From: Akebia trifoliata
Lineage: Eukaryota; Streptophyta; Magnoliopsida; Ranunculales; Lardizabalaceae
Assembly (NCBI GenBank): GCA_017979445.1
Contig: CM030708.1
Location: forward strand, 29,173,613 to 29,237,612
Reading direction: 5' to 3'
DNA: 64,000 nucleotides
In this document: piece after piece, positions 21,840-32,849 of the stretch
How positions within the stretch are numbered: position 1 is the stretch's first letter
Layout of the letters: each line of letters opens with the position of its first letter
Position numbers and translations under genes: made by a program
Notes under the pieces: model-generated
Told to the model about the DNA's origin: nothing
The model's database searches: none
What the model saw: the letters and a program-made list of their open reading frames with translations, nothing else

Positions 21840-22800
21840 TTGATGAATTCGACCCTTTTGGGAAAATGGATTTGGAGGTTCGGAGTAGTGGCAAATAATT
21901 TATAGAGGAAGATTATTACGGCAAAATTTGGGGAAAATGAGTTTGGGTGGGAAAGCAAAATGACAAGTGCACCTCATGGTTGTGGAGTTTGGAAAGGAAT
22001 TATCAAGGTGTTACTAGAGTTTAAAATGAGAACAAATTTCAAAGTAGGTAAAGGGGATAGAGTAACATTTTGGGAAGACAGTTGGTGAGGTCATGAGCCC
22101 CTTATGAAGGGGTTTATGTTGTTTTATTCGATCTCCATGAAATAAGGTTTACCAATTATTACATTCATGCATTTCATAAATGGGTCATGGTCTTGGGACT
22201 TTGGATTCTGAAGGTTTTAATGATTATGAAGTAGAAGTGGTTGAAAGATTATTAAGTTGCACTTGCTCACTTCACCTTGAGGTAGAAAAATAAGACGAAA
22301 GAATTTGGAAAGAGAGTAAGGATGGTTTATTTTCAGTATGGTTGTTTTGTCGATCTTTGATTGGGATTGATCCCTCCTCATTCTCGAAGGTAGCGGTGTG
22401 GGGATCAAAAGTACCTTCTAAGATGGATTACTTTATTTTGACGACAGTGCTGGATATGATCCAAATGCTAGATATCCTGATGAAGAGGGGCTTTTGTACT
22501 CTAAATTATTGTGTGTTGTGCTACAAGGATGTGAGTCGGCTAACTATGTCTTAATTCATTGCAAAGTACCTCACAAGGTTTGGTCCCATTTTCTGGGTTT
22601 ATTTGGGGCTTCAAGTTGCTTACCGACTAATACGCGAGATTTGTTTGCTTCTTGCTTACGTGTTGGATGTTCGTTCGAGGGAGTGAAGATAGTGCTTTGA
22701 GTATCACCCTTTTCACCATTTGTTGGTGCTTGTGGGAAGAGTGCAATGGCAAGATCTTGAGCACTCCATATCATATTCTCAATGTACTAGGTTTCATCTT
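21840..22800 (+). mobile_element. LINE remnant, reverse-transcriptase C-terminal region
   Basis: Translating across several frames gives GVWKGIIKVLLEF, then NFKVGKGDRVTFWEDSW, and further on KVPSKMDYFILTTVLD, MKRGFCTLNYCVLCYKD and LIHCKVPHKVWSHFLGLFGA. These are hallmarks of the segment after the RT domain in plant non-LTR retrotransposons, including the zf-RVT Cys/His motif (C-x2-C near CVLCYKD, then HC). Stops and frameshifts are frequent. RT itself, endonuclease and a poly-A tail are not seen, so it is a dead fragment. Confidence 0.8.
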
Positions 22801-23291
22801 CTCGTGATCAAAATTATATGACGAGTGTTTTTCGAATACTATAATATTCGTAAAAAGAATCATTTTCTCTAAAAATTTGTTTATTCATTTTCTCATTAAA
22901 ATAAATGAATTGTTTTGAATCATTCAAGTAATTGTAATAATAATATTTTTATTGAAAGAAATTAAAAATTCACCATTTTTTGAGGAATAAAATGGCAGAT
23001 TGCTAACAAGACCCTTTCATTATTGTACAACTTGTTATAAGTTGAAAAAACAAGGTTTGAGAGGAGTTATTTATATTTGAGGGTTACTATATGAAAATAG
23101 TACTTGAATTTGGGATTTGTCCAGTAAAAATACAGATGTTTGTACCTTGCACTTGCAAGCGTAAAATGGCGGAAAAACAAAGAAACGTCATTTAGGGTTT
23201 TGTCTTAGAAATCCTAGCACTTACATAGGAGTCTCGAAATCCTCCAAATTCGTTAGTCCAATTCGAATTTTCGTAATTTTTTTTTGTTTCA
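22801..23291. other. Upstream region of intact mTERF copy 4
   Basis: Nothing coding. The 50 bases before the ATG carry a diverged form of the leader motif (CCAAATTCGTTAGTCC) and a T-rich tract. Confidence 0.4.
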
Positions 23292-24497
23292 ATGTTTCGT
23301 TTTCTTCAAAGAAATCTACAACACCACATCAGAATTAGAGAACAAACAACAATACATGTTAATAATGTCTGTGTTGTTGTTGTTCGTCATCAATGTCAAA
23401 ACCCACATCTCAAATCCTTCTCAAACATCTCTAAATCCAAAAACCCATCATCAATCACTGTAGATTACCTCATAAACTCATGTGGGTTTCCTCCAGAAAC
23501 AGCTCTCTCTGCATCCAAGTATATCAATTTGTCATCCACAGAAAAACCAGACTCAGTCCTCACTTTCTTGCAAAACCATGGATTCACCAAAACCCAGATC
23601 ACACAACTCATCTCCAAGCGCCCAAGGTTACTCTGCTCAGATCCCATCAAGTACTATAAACCCAAAATCGACTTTTTTCATGATTTGGGTGTTTCAGGTC
23701 CGAGCCTTGCCAAAGTCCTCGTTCGCGATCCAAAACTCTTAACCAGAAGCATGAAGAACCAAATCATCCCTGCTTTCAATTTCCTTAAGAGCTTCATTGA
23801 CACCAACAAAAACATCCTCTCTGCCTTCCAACGATCAACTTGGATCTTCCATTGCAATTTAGATAAGATAATGGGAACTAATATCAAGATATTGAAAGAT
23901 CATGGGGTGCCAGACAGCAACATTTCGAAATTGTTCATATCCCAGCCTAGATCACTGATAAAGAAAATCAATCTGTTTAAGGAAAATGTGGAGATGATTA
24001 AGGAAATGGGATTTGATTCGTCGAGCCCAATGTTTGTTCATGCAGTTCGGGTTCTGAACGGGATGAGTAAGTCCAGTTGGGAAGGGAAACTGGCGGTTTT
24101 TCAGAGCTTGGGTTTGGCCAAAGGTGAGGTTCTTTTAGTATTCAAGAAGCAACCTTCTTGTTTTTTAGTGTCGGAGAAGAAACTACGTAAAGGGGTTGAA
24201 TTTTTTGTTGAAAAATTTAAATGGAAACCAGTGGATATCTCAATTTACCCAAGCCTTCTTATGCTTAGTTTAGAGAAGAGGACTATACCAAGGTGTGCGG
24301 TTTTGGAGATTTTGAGTTCGAAGGGAGTGATAATGAGGAAATTGAAATTTAGTACGGTTTTGAAAATGGCTAAGAAGGATTTCTTGGATGAGTTTGTCAT
24401 GAAGTACCATGAAACAATCCCAGAAGTGGTTGAAGCATATGAAGGTAAGATTGAATTTTCAGGGTTTAGAGAGGTGGGTGAGGTTAAGGTGTTGTAG
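23292..24497 (+). CDS. mTERF-family organelle protein, intact copy 4
   Basis: A single open frame of 401 residues from ATG at 23292 (MFRFLQRNLQHHIRIREQ) to TAG at 24495-24497. The N-terminus has five Arg and no acidic residue in the first 16, typical of an organelle presequence. The repeats start at VDYLINSCGFPPETAL and run through HGFTKTQITQLISKRPRLLC, LGVSGPSLAKVLVRDPKLL, STWIFHCNLDKIM, HGVPDSNISKLFISQPRSLI and VLNGMSKSSWEGKLAVFQSL to KYHETIPEVVEAYEGKIEFS. It ends GFREVGEVKVL. The pseudogene at 30749-31897 is its closest relative in the window, sharing near-identical blocks. Its 3-prime flank is duplicated at 26.2 and 31.9 kb. Confidence 0.93.
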   Translation: MFRFLQRNLQHHIRIREQTTIHVNNVCVVVVRHQCQNPHLKSFSNISKSKNPSSITVDYLINSCGFPPETALSASKYINLSSTEKPDSVLTFLQNHGFTKTQITQLISKRPRLLCSDPIKYYKPKIDFFHDLGVSGPSLAKVLVRDPKLLTRSMKNQIIPAFNFLKSFIDTNKNILSAFQRSTWIFHCNLDKIMGTNIKILKDHGVPDSNISKLFISQPRSLIKKINLFKENVEMIKEMGFDSSSPMFVHAVRVLNGMSKSSWEGKLAVFQSLGLAKGEVLLVFKKQPSCFLVSEKKLRKGVEFFVEKFKWKPVDISIYPSLLMLSLEKRTIPRCAVLEILSSKGVIMRKLKFSTVLKMAKKDFLDEFVMKYHETIPEVVEAYEGKIEFSGFREVGEVKVL

Positions 24498-24959
24498 AAA
24501 GGTCAAGGAACTATGATTTTCTTCTATGATCATTTGCATGCTCCATTGTCATCTATAGTTTTATGGTCAGGATGATTTTTATTTTTTTTCCAATTTTGCT
24601 TCAGTGGGTTGTAATTTTTTCCATTAAAAAGCGAGAGATTATGAAAATATGGAGAAATAATAAAAGAAATTCTTGTTCTTGTGATGTTAGTTTTGAATTC
24701 TTATGATAAGTGGATTTTCTCCTTTTTTATAGCCTCAATATCTTGTGTGTTGTATTCTATAACACTTTTAAAGTGAGAAAGGCTTTTATCTGATCGAACA
24801 CTTGCAAAACTTATGATTAAAGCATATGGTCGTTGTAAAAGTGTTAACGTAAATAAAACCCAAATATCTTTTGAGAGATGTATGTGCATGGTAAATTTGA
24901 TTTATTAAGTGTAGGCAGATCAAGACAAAGATCACTAAAAACATTCGAAAAGTCTGAAT

Positions 24960-25545
24960 CAGTATATATCATTCATCGAAGTATAAATGCTCCTTGTATA
25001 CTCCTATTGAAATTTTCTTATATTTAATATTTGGGGATCATCAGGTATTTATGTAAATTAGGTTTAAGATCAATTTTTCCCCCCTTTTGAAGAGATGTTA
25101 GGGGTCCTTGTCTGTCTCTTCCCTTAGTTTGTGTCCATTAGCCATTCTACCTTTTCAAAGAGTTTGTATCCATTGTAAGGTTGCATGTCTTCGAAGATAC
25201 ATTGGATCTCTTCAAAGAGGTGTTTTCAACTTCTATAAATAGGAGTTTTCAAAGGTTCTTAAAAAAAGTTATATGGAATTCATCTCTTTCTTTCTTATTA
25301 CAAATCTTTTCTATTTGAGCTATGTTATTCAGGACGAATCTTCAATTCAACAAATTGAACTCGTAACATCCTTTAGAGTTAAGTTTGTTGTAACCTCATA
25401 TCTTATTCATTGTGTCTGTTTGTTCATCTTCTTATTTGGACAAATAACGATTTATGACAGTGAGACCACTATTAGCTCTTCACATGAGTTGCAATTAATT
25501 TTGGTAGACTTGAAAATGGCAAAGAGGATGGGATGCTCTTGGTAA
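24960..25545. repeat. mTERF downstream passenger repeat, copy 1
   Basis: Landmarks are AGTATATATCATTCATCGAA, TTGGGGATCATCA, GTGTCCATTAGCCATT, TTCAAAGAGGTGTT, TATAAATAGGAGTTTTCAAA, CAATTCAACAAATTGAACTC and finally a start of an RNase H-like reading frame (LKMAKRMGCS at 25510-25540). Other copies lie at about 26740-27370 and 32350-32890, with a partial one at about 25870-26120. The TATAAATAGGAG motif makes it look promoter- or LTR-like, but no paired LTR was identified. Confidence 0.65.
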
Positions 25546-25869
25546 GTTATTTTAACCTATTCAACCTTGTCGTCAATCCATTATCTTGGACTTCACTTCC
25601 AACTATTCATACAACCCTTTTAGAAATTGTTTTTTTTTATTTTTTGTTGACCCTGTACTTCCCACAAATACTATCTTGCCCATGACATTTGAAGGTTAAA
25701 GAAGATAGAAAAATCAAGGCACTTCAGTAGAGGTTGAAGACATAGGCATTTAAGTCTTTTTTTTTTTCCGTAATATTCCAGAGTCAAGGGGATGTCATCA
25801 GTTTGAAAACTCAGGAGTATCTCAAATAATTACCAAAATGTTGAGACCTATGTCTAAATCAGCCTAAAA

Positions 25870-26120
25870 TAAGATATCCGACGTGCACTGTGTCAAATTG
25901 AAATTTTTGCCCGAATATAAATCCTCTTTGTATGTTCAAATTGAAATTGTCTTTGAATACTGGGGTATTGTTTGGTATTTTAAATGTATAAGTTTTATGA
26001 TTTGTTTAAAGAGATGTTTGTTGCTCTGTGTCTCTTCCCTTGGTTTGTGTCCATCAGGGGATTGTCTCTCAACAGAGGTTTTATAAACTTCTACAGAAAG
26101 GAGTTTTTCAATGTTCTTTA
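25870..26120. repeat. Partial copy of the passenger repeat
   Basis: Shares CGAATATAAATCCTC, CTCTTCCCTTGGTTTGTGTC and TTTTATAAACTTCTACAGAA-like sequence with the copies at 24960 and 32350. Truncated at both ends. Confidence 0.5.
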
Positions 26121-26173
26121 AATTTTAGTATCCAATTTCAAACATCACACAAATATATATATATATATCCAAC

Positions 26174-26260
26174 ATCAAGTAATCCCCTAAGTGGTGAAGG
26201 CATTCAAAGGTGGGATTGAATTTGCTGGGTTTAGAGAGGTGGGTGAGGATAAGCTGTTTC
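26174..26260 (+). pseudogene. mTERF extreme C-terminal fragment
   Basis: Encodes VVKAFKGGIEFAGFREVGED, the last residues of the rightward mTERF group, with a stop directly before VVKAF. It is followed by the same 3-prime flank as the gene at 23292-24497 (GTGGGTTGT, CCATTAAAGAGAG). It is therefore the edge of a segmental duplication, not an independent gene. Confidence 0.75.
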
Positions 26261-27339
26261 TCAGTCATCTTTAGTTTTGTGGTCAGGATGATTTTTTTTA
26301 TTAGTGGGTTGTTATTTTTTCCATTAAAGAGAGTATATGAACATGTAAAGAAATAATAAAGAAAGAAATTCTTGTTCTTGTAATTTTAGTTTTGAATTCC
26401 CAAGATTTTAAATTCTTATGCTTATGATAAGTGGATTTTCTCCTTGTGTGTGGCCTCAATCTCATGTTGTAATATTCCATAACATTTTTAATAGATCTAC
26501 TAATATAAGTACGGAAGTTTGGTCGCTTTTAAAGTGAGAAAGGCTTTTATCTCATCAAACACTCACAAAACATAGGATTAAAGCACATGGTCGTAAAAGT
26601 GTAACATAAATCAAACCTTTATATCTTTTGAGAGAAGTATGTGCATGGTAAATTTGATTCATAAGTGTAGGCAGATCAAGACAAAGGTCACTAAAAACAT
26701 TCAAAAACTTTGAATTAGTATATATCATTCATCGAAGTATAAATTCTCCTTGTATTCTCATATTGAAGTTTTCTCATATTTAATCTATTGGGGATCATCA
26801 CGTATTTGAGTAAATTAGGATTAAGATTAATTTTTTGTTCCTTTTGGTCCTTTGAATTAGTATTTAGCTCAAATACAAACTTTGTGTGCGTGTTTTAGTA
26901 TATATCATTCATCGAAGTATAAATTCCCTTAGTTTGTATCCATTAGCCACTGTACCTTTTCAAACAGTTTGCATCCATTAAAAGGTTTTCTCTCCGAAGA
27001 TATGTTGGGTTTCTTCAAAGAGGTGTTTTAAACTTCTTTAAATAGGAGTTTTCAAAAGTTCTTTAAAAAAAAAAAAATTTATATTGAAATCGTCTCCTTT
27101 CTTATTACAAATCTTGAGAACTTCTTTCTTATTAAGAATCTTTTCTATTTGAGCTATGTTAGTCGGGACAAGTCTTCAATTCAACAAATTGAACTCGTAA
27201 ACATCCTTTAGAGTTGATTTAGTTGTAACCTCAAATCTTATTCATTGTGCCTGTTTGCTGACCTTCGTATAGAGACAAATAATGCTTTAAGAAGTGAGAT
27301 GACTATTAGTTGCACATGAGTTGCAAGTAATTTTGGTAG
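26261..27339. repeat. Passenger repeat, copy 2
   Basis: Follows the same order of landmarks as 24500-25500, including AGTATATATCATTCATCGAA twice (26716 and 26897), TTTAAATAGGAGTTTTCAAA and CAATTCAACAAATTGAACTC. Some internal tandem repetition is visible around 26700-26930. Confidence 0.65.
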
Positions 27340-27600
27340 GCTTAAAAATGGCAAAGAGGATGGGATGCTCTAGGAATCAGGTTTGATGCTGATTCCAAGA
27401 TGGTTATTAACTTGTATAAATGAAGCCCAAGAGACTCCTTGGCAAGTGAGAAAACCTCATCGAAAGCATTAGAGATGTTGCATCTAATTTTCTGTCAAAG
27501 TTTCTTTTGTCCATGTATTTAGAGAAATTAGCAGAGCAACTGATAAGGGAAGTGGAGAGCTTGATGAAAGCTTCCTAGAATCCTCAAGAAATGACTAGAC
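27340..27600 (+). pseudogene. RNase H-like (RVT_3) fragment, copy A
   Basis: Broken frames give LKMAKRMGC-RNQ, DSKMVINL, PWQVRKPHRKH, IRDVASNF and GSGELDESFLE. These fit the plant RNase H-like domain found in LINE polyproteins and in their domesticated fragments (a DS-K-VIN strand followed by IRD and a FRE-NR-AD-LAN helix). Several frameshifts separate the blocks. A closer-to-intact copy is at 32850-33110. Confidence 0.6.
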
Positions 27601-27884
27601 CTATTTTGTGTTTTAGAAGATAACAGCTTGCTTGTTACCTTACCTCACCTCTTTTTTTCAAACGAAGAGGGGATGTTTTGAGCGAAACTGCTTTATTTAC
27701 GTTGTAATTCTTGTTAAAAGCATAATGGAGTTAAATAAAACTTAGTTGGAAAGTAGAATACAACTTCTGACATTGTTGGACACAAATTAACCATAGAGAC
27801 GAATAGACGGGATCATTAGTGAAAGGATGACTTCCATCTGAATTTGAAGGATTTATCTTTCGCTGAAACTGGGTATCATAATCT

Positions 27885-28985
27885 TTTCTTTTTCTTTTCT
27901 TTTTTTGACAGGTAAACGGGGGTTAGAAAAGATGACGTGAAAAGATTACAATCTTACATAGGCCCTCCCTTAAGCATCCTCCCTAATAATGATTCCTAAC
28001 TCGGGGTAATAAAGCTGAGATAAGAAAATCTCATCTGTATTCCTAGTCATGGAAGCCAAAAAATCAACGGCTCTATTACATTCACAAAAAACAAAAACAA
28101 ACATAATATTTTGAAAAAGGCTACTTGTCCTCCAAATTTGATTTGTAATCAATCAGTTTCTCTGTTAATGATCTTGTCATCTGGAACGACTAAACTTTGG
28201 CTAGAGAAGCAATACCTTATATCATCTTCAATTGGTTTAGGATTCCTGAGGCTTGGCTGAATTCATTTCAGAAGATTCGTCTTCATCTCTCAAGCCACGC
28301 ATAGTATAGGAAGGCACAAAAGCTTGCCTTCTTGATATCAACAACAATGGCTTTCCCTTTGAAGTTGGCACAGCCCATTGGACGTCGGTATCCTAGTCTC
28401 GAACACTTCTGTTTATACCAAACTTAACTAAGATTCTCCCCCAAATCTCCTTGGCATAACTGCATCACATGAAAATATGGCTCTCAGTTGCAGGAACATT
28501 CCTAGAAAAGTTGCAAATGGAAATGATTTGAAGGCCCCTTAGACCCAATCTGCTATTGGTTTTTAACCTCCATTCATGAGCATCCAATCCAAGCCATTAC
28601 TTTGTGTCTTTGGCACCCATTTCCGCTCCAGATTGCCTCAACCCAATCCATGGTCTGACCGTTAGAAGTAGGATGCCAAAACATTTTGTCTTCGCACCAA
28701 AGCTTGTTTCCACCTCTCCGAGACTCCCCCAACTCTGATCCATGGAACTAGGGGCTGTAGGAGGGGACAACCAGTTCCCTTCTTGGATGATTGCTCCAAC
28801 TTTAGCTCCCGAATTATACAGCAATTCAGAAGGAAACCTATCATGAAGTATACCTGCAGGGTGCGTAGGATCATGCCAAGATCCGTGGAGTTCCCATCCC
28901 CTATTGCCCCTATTGCCCATATAACCATGCTTGAAGCTTCTCCTCTCGTAGTTGAAATTTTTCCCCACTCCCACAAAGAATTTGT
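27885..28985 (-). mobile_element. LINE insertion, 5-prime truncated, minus orientation
   Basis: On the minus strand the order is GDGNSTDL, WHDPTHPAGILHDRFPSELL, AKVGAIIQEGNWLSPP, then a zf-RVT segment (ATESHIFM-CSYAKEIWGRI around 28470-28420) and an RNase H end (FCECNRAVDFLASMTRN at 28060-28020) with a stop at 27970. The plus-strand T-rich tract at 27885-27910 would be its poly-A tail. RT core and endonuclease are absent. Frameshifts are present. The flanking sequences match the continuous segment at 33.3-33.5 kb, so the limits of the insertion can be inferred. Confidence 0.8.
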
Positions 28986-29215
28986 AGGAACCTTCACTAA
29001 GGAATGGATTGCATTCACTGTTGTGTTGAATTCATTGCCTCGTAAGACGATCTCTTTGGTGCAGTTGGACATCCAGTGCCCAACTTCCAAGATTCAACAA
29101 TTAGATTGTTATTCCACTAATTATGCATTCAGATTTGACAAGTGTATAGCGAACTCGACCTTAACTTGCCATTTGGTTTTGAATAAAATTGAAAGACAGA
29201 AGATTTAAGTTTATT
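28986..29215. repeat. Right flank of the LINE, duplicate of 33425-33660
   Basis: Shared strings include GACGATCTCTTTGGTGCA-like, GGACATCCAGTGC, AAGATTCAACA and TTAGATTGTT. The plus-strand frame is open in both copies (KMISLVQ / KTISLVQ-type, then IQQLDC) but matches no family I recognise. Confidence 0.6.
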
Positions 29216-30158
29216 TGTTAGAAGAGAATAGCAAATCTGAAATTCTTTTTGAATGGGTTGTGATATCTATCTATAAAGATAGATAATCATGGACCACTAT
29301 GAACCAAAGTGTCAGTTGGGCATCAAGCCTAACTATTGATTTCAAATGCTAGCAGTTATACATAATCAAGAGACATGACAATGGTCAATGGCTCTCTTTC
29401 TAAACAAAGTGAAATAGAACGTATGGATGAGTATATTGATAGTTCATCTGGACCAAATGTGTGGTCTGAAAAAGTTTATATCCTCCGAGGATATGGGTGT
29501 GCACGTCAAGATCAGCATCATGCTTATCCATTGTACTTCATGACATGATTGTAGTTTGGACTTATCTAATTAGGAGAAAAATTCTTAAATTGAAGGACAC
29601 TCACATAATTGAGTGACTATCCTATTTGAAGAATAATGGATTTGATATTTGCAATTTTAAATTAATTAGGATTCATTTTATGGTTAGTTTTTTATTCTAC
29701 TTAAAGGGGAATGCATGTTGATTAGAGGAAGGAGATGTAACCTTTCAATTTTTGGGGAAAACTTTGGATTTATGACGAATATGTCTATATTCTCAAGTGA
29801 TTGAAGAAAATATATAGGTGTAAAGGAATTTGGGAGATCGACGACATTCAAATGCAAATGCTTTTTTCCTTTCACATAACCCAACAACTCCATCTCTCTT
29901 GCAACAATATCTGAAAATAAAATTGGCAACCTTTAAATCCGAGCACATTGTCAAAAATATTGGAAACCATTGTCAAAAATGGATTTGAAAGCGTTTTGGC
30001 TTAAACGGGCTCCAACTGGATTAGGTCATGACCTATCTGACCCATCAAACCGGCTTCTATACTATAAGTGTGCATGGTTGACTTTTGAATTTTTTAGAGA
30101 CCGAGATGCCTCGTATCTTGATGATTCTCTAGAGTGAGAAAATGTTAGAATAGATAAA
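29216..30158. other. Intergenic, nothing recognised
   Basis: The beginning (29285-29360) matches 33720-33795 (ATCAAGCCTAACTATTGA, CTAGCAGTTATACATAA), so the segmental duplication extends that far. The remainder has only short frames without recognisable domains. Confidence 0.45.
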
Positions 30159-30551
30159 GGGTGATTATAAAAGCACCTGACGAATTAATAAGGGCAACCC
30201 ATACTATAGCTGAATTATTGTCTTATACAAGTTAAAAGTTTCGGAATGAGCTGATTTTTTGTGAGAATGGTCCTTATTATAAGGAGATGATCCTCACCAA
30301 AAATCAGCTGGCTCCGAAACTTCTAACCTCATCAAAATTGAATTACAAAAAAAAAAAAAAAAGACAATTTACTATTCTTGAACTTGTTTCGATGGGATTA
30401 GAAATTTCGTAATGGGCTGATTTTTGGGGAGATGGTCTCCTCATCACCAAAAATCAGCTCATTTAAGAAACTTTTAACCCTTACAAGGTGAAACAATTTG
30501 TCATTGTGTGGGCTGCCCTTATTAATTCATGGGGTGCTTTTATAATTACCC
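30159..30551. mobile_element. MITE family G, copy 1
   Basis: Left GGGTGATTATAAAAGCACCT and right GGTGCTTTTATAATTACCC are inverted, and the match continues through GAATTAATAAGGGCAACCCA against GGGCTGCCCTTATTAATTC. Inside are two further inverted hairpins built on AAAAATCAGCT and AGCTGATTTTT. About 393 bp, non-coding. Confidence 0.75.
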
Positions 30552-30625
30552 AAAGATTAAAAACAGCAATTGTTGGGATTTTAGTAAGGACGCCCTCTTC
30601 CTGCCTGCGATTCAAATTCAAGCTC

Positions 30626-30715
30626 TTGGGAGCGCTTAAAATTCTCAATTTCCTCCATTTCTGTAAGTTTTTGGGAGCGCTTAAAATTCTCAATTTCCTC
30701 CATTTCTGTAAGTTT
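30626..30715 (+). repeat. Perfect 45-bp tandem duplication in mTERF leader
   Basis: The unit begins TTGGGAGCGCTTAAAATTCT and ends CATTTCTGTAAGTTT. It occurs at 30626-30670 and immediately again at 30671-30715 without a mismatch. It lies just upstream of the ATG at 30749 and includes the leader GTAAGTT motif, so that motif is doubled. Confidence 0.9.
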
Positions 30716-30748
30716 TTTTTTTCAAATACTATTTATTTTTTGGTTACA

Positions 30749-31897
30749 ATGTTTCGCATTCTACATAGAAATCTTCGACACAACATGAGAACCAGAGAAC
30801 CAATTACAATAGATGTTAATGTCTGTGTTGTTTTACTTCTTCAATGTCAAAACCCACATCTCAAATCCATCTCAAACCTCTTTGAATCCAAAAACCCATC
30901 ATCATTAACTGTAGATTATCTCATAAACTCATGTGGGTTATCTCCAGAAACAGCTCTCTCTGCATCCAAGAACATCAATTTGTCATCCACAGAAAACCCA
31001 GACACAACTCATCTCCAGGCGCCCATCCTTACTTCTATCAGATCCCATCAAATTTTATAAACCCAAAATTGATTTTTTTCATGAATTGGGTGTTTCACGC
31101 CAGAGCCTAGCTAAAGTCCTCGTTCACGATCCAAAACTCTTAGCCAGAAGCATGAAGAATCAAATCATCCCTTCTTTCAATTTCCTTAAAAGCTTCATTT
31201 ATACTAATGACAACATCCTAGCTGCCTTCAAGCGATCAACTTGGATCTTCCATTGCAATTTAGATAAGGTAATGAGAACCAATATCATGATATTGCAAGA
31301 TCATAGTGTGCCCAACTGCAACATTTCGAAAATGTTCATAACCCACCCTAGAACACTGATAAAGAAAACCGATCAGTTTAAGGAAAATGTGGATGCGATT
31401 AAGGAAATGGGATTCGATCCATCGAGCCCAATGTTTGTTCATGCAGTTCGGGTTCTGAACGGGTGAGTAAGTCCAGTTGGGAAGGGAAATTGGCAGTTTT
31501 TCAGAGCTTGGGTTTGGCCAAAGGTGAGATTCTTTTAGTATTCAAGAAGCAACCTTCTTGTTTTTTAGTGTCGGAGAAGAAACTACGTAAAGGGGTTGAT
31601 TTTTTTGTTGAAAAATTTAAATGGAAACCAGTGGATATCTCAATTTACCCAAGCCTTCTTATGCTTAGTTTGGAGAAGAGGATTGTACCAAGGTGCACAG
31701 TTTTGGAGATTTTGAGTTCGAAGGGAATGTTAATGAGGAAGTTGAAATGTAGTACAGTTTTGTTAATGGCTGAGAAGGATTTCTTGGATAAATTTGTCAT
31801 GAAGTACCATGAAACTATCCCTGAAGTGGTGAAAGCATACAAAGGTGAGATTGAATTTGGAGGGTTTAGAGAGGTGGGTGAGGTTAACGTGTTGTAG
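30749..31897 (+). pseudogene. mTERF pseudogene with two indels
   Basis: From ATG at 30749 (MFRILHRNLRHNMRTREP) the frame encodes a normal N-terminus to SSTENPD. A deletion of about 50 nt then removes the segment corresponding to SVLTFLQNHGFTKTQI (junction near 31000). The reading frame changes, and the middle part (TQLISRRPSLLL to FVHAVRVLNG) is open up to 31466. A single A is missing between 31463 and 31464 relative to the paralogue at 23292 (GGGATGAG becomes GGGTGAG). That restores the first frame for the last 144 residues (SKSSWEGKLAVFQSLGLAKG to GEVNVL). As written, translation from the ATG ends at 31060. Its closest relative is the intact copy at 23292-24497. Confidence 0.9.
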
Positions 31898-32849
31898 AAA
31901 GATCAAGGAAACATTGTTATCTTCTATTTTGTCATTCTTAGTCTTCATCTGTAGTTTTATAGTAAGGATGTTTGAGAAGAAAGTTAGTTCTATAGGTGCT
32001 TCTTTTTCCAATTTTGCTTCAGTGGGTTGTAATTTTCCATTAAAAAGAGGAAGAGTATGAAATTGTGAAGAAATAACAAATAAATTCTTGTTATTGTGAT
32101 TTTAGTATGAATTCTCATGATAAGTGGATTCTTGCTTTGTGTGTACTCTCAGTCTCATGGACCCTTTTTAATAGATCTATGACAAATATGTTAAAGTATT
32201 CCATGACACTTTTAATAGATCAACCTATATTAGTATGGAAGTTTGGTCGCTTCTCAAGTGAGAAAGGCTTTTTATGTCGTGGTTGTAAAACTCAGTTTTA
32301 AAGGGCATGGTTGTAAAAAGTGTTTTATCAAGTACTCGAAAGTCACTCAAAGTTCGCGAAATATATCATTCATCAAAATATAAATTTTCCTTCTATACTC
32401 GTATTGAAGATTCTTAGATTTAATTTATTGGGTATCCTCAGGTATTTAAGTAAAATAGTTTTATAATCTATTTTTGTGCCTTCCAAAATGTCTGTTGAGG
32501 ATCCTTTTGTGTCTCTTCCCTTGGTTTGTGTCCATTAGCCATTGTACTTTTCAAAGAGTTTGCATCCATTGGGTTGTTGTGTCACTTGGAAGACACTTAG
32601 CATTCAAAGAGGTGTTCTCTTATTATGAATATTTTCTATTTGAGCATATTTGCAGATACAGCATTCGGTACCAGTCCTCAATTCAACAAATTGAACTTGT
32701 AAACATCCTTTAGAGTTGAGTTAGTTGTAACCTGATATCTTATTCATTGTGTCTGTTTGCTAACCTTCATTTAAGGACAAACAAAGATTTAAGACAGTGT
32801 GAGACCATTATCAGTGCTCCATATGAGTTGCAAGATATTTTTGGTAGCC
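31898..32849. repeat. Passenger repeat, copy 3
   Basis: Same downstream sequence as 24498-25500: CCAATTTTGCTTCAGTGGGT, GATAAGTGGATT, ATATATCATTCATCAAAATA, CTCTTCCCTTGGTTTGTGTC and CAATTCAACAAATTGAAC. It shows that the mTERF gene and about 1 kb of 3-prime flank were copied as one unit. Confidence 0.65.

Noticed and set aside
25236..27060. Full LTR retrotransposon suggested by repeated TATAAATAGGAG blocks
   Set aside because: No TG...CA ends, primer-binding site, polypurine tract or gag-pol was seen between copies. Segmental duplication explains them better.
28783..29208. Plus-strand 141-codon frame
   Set aside because: Most of it runs antisense to the LINE protein. Only the last part belongs to the duplicated flank, which is listed separately.
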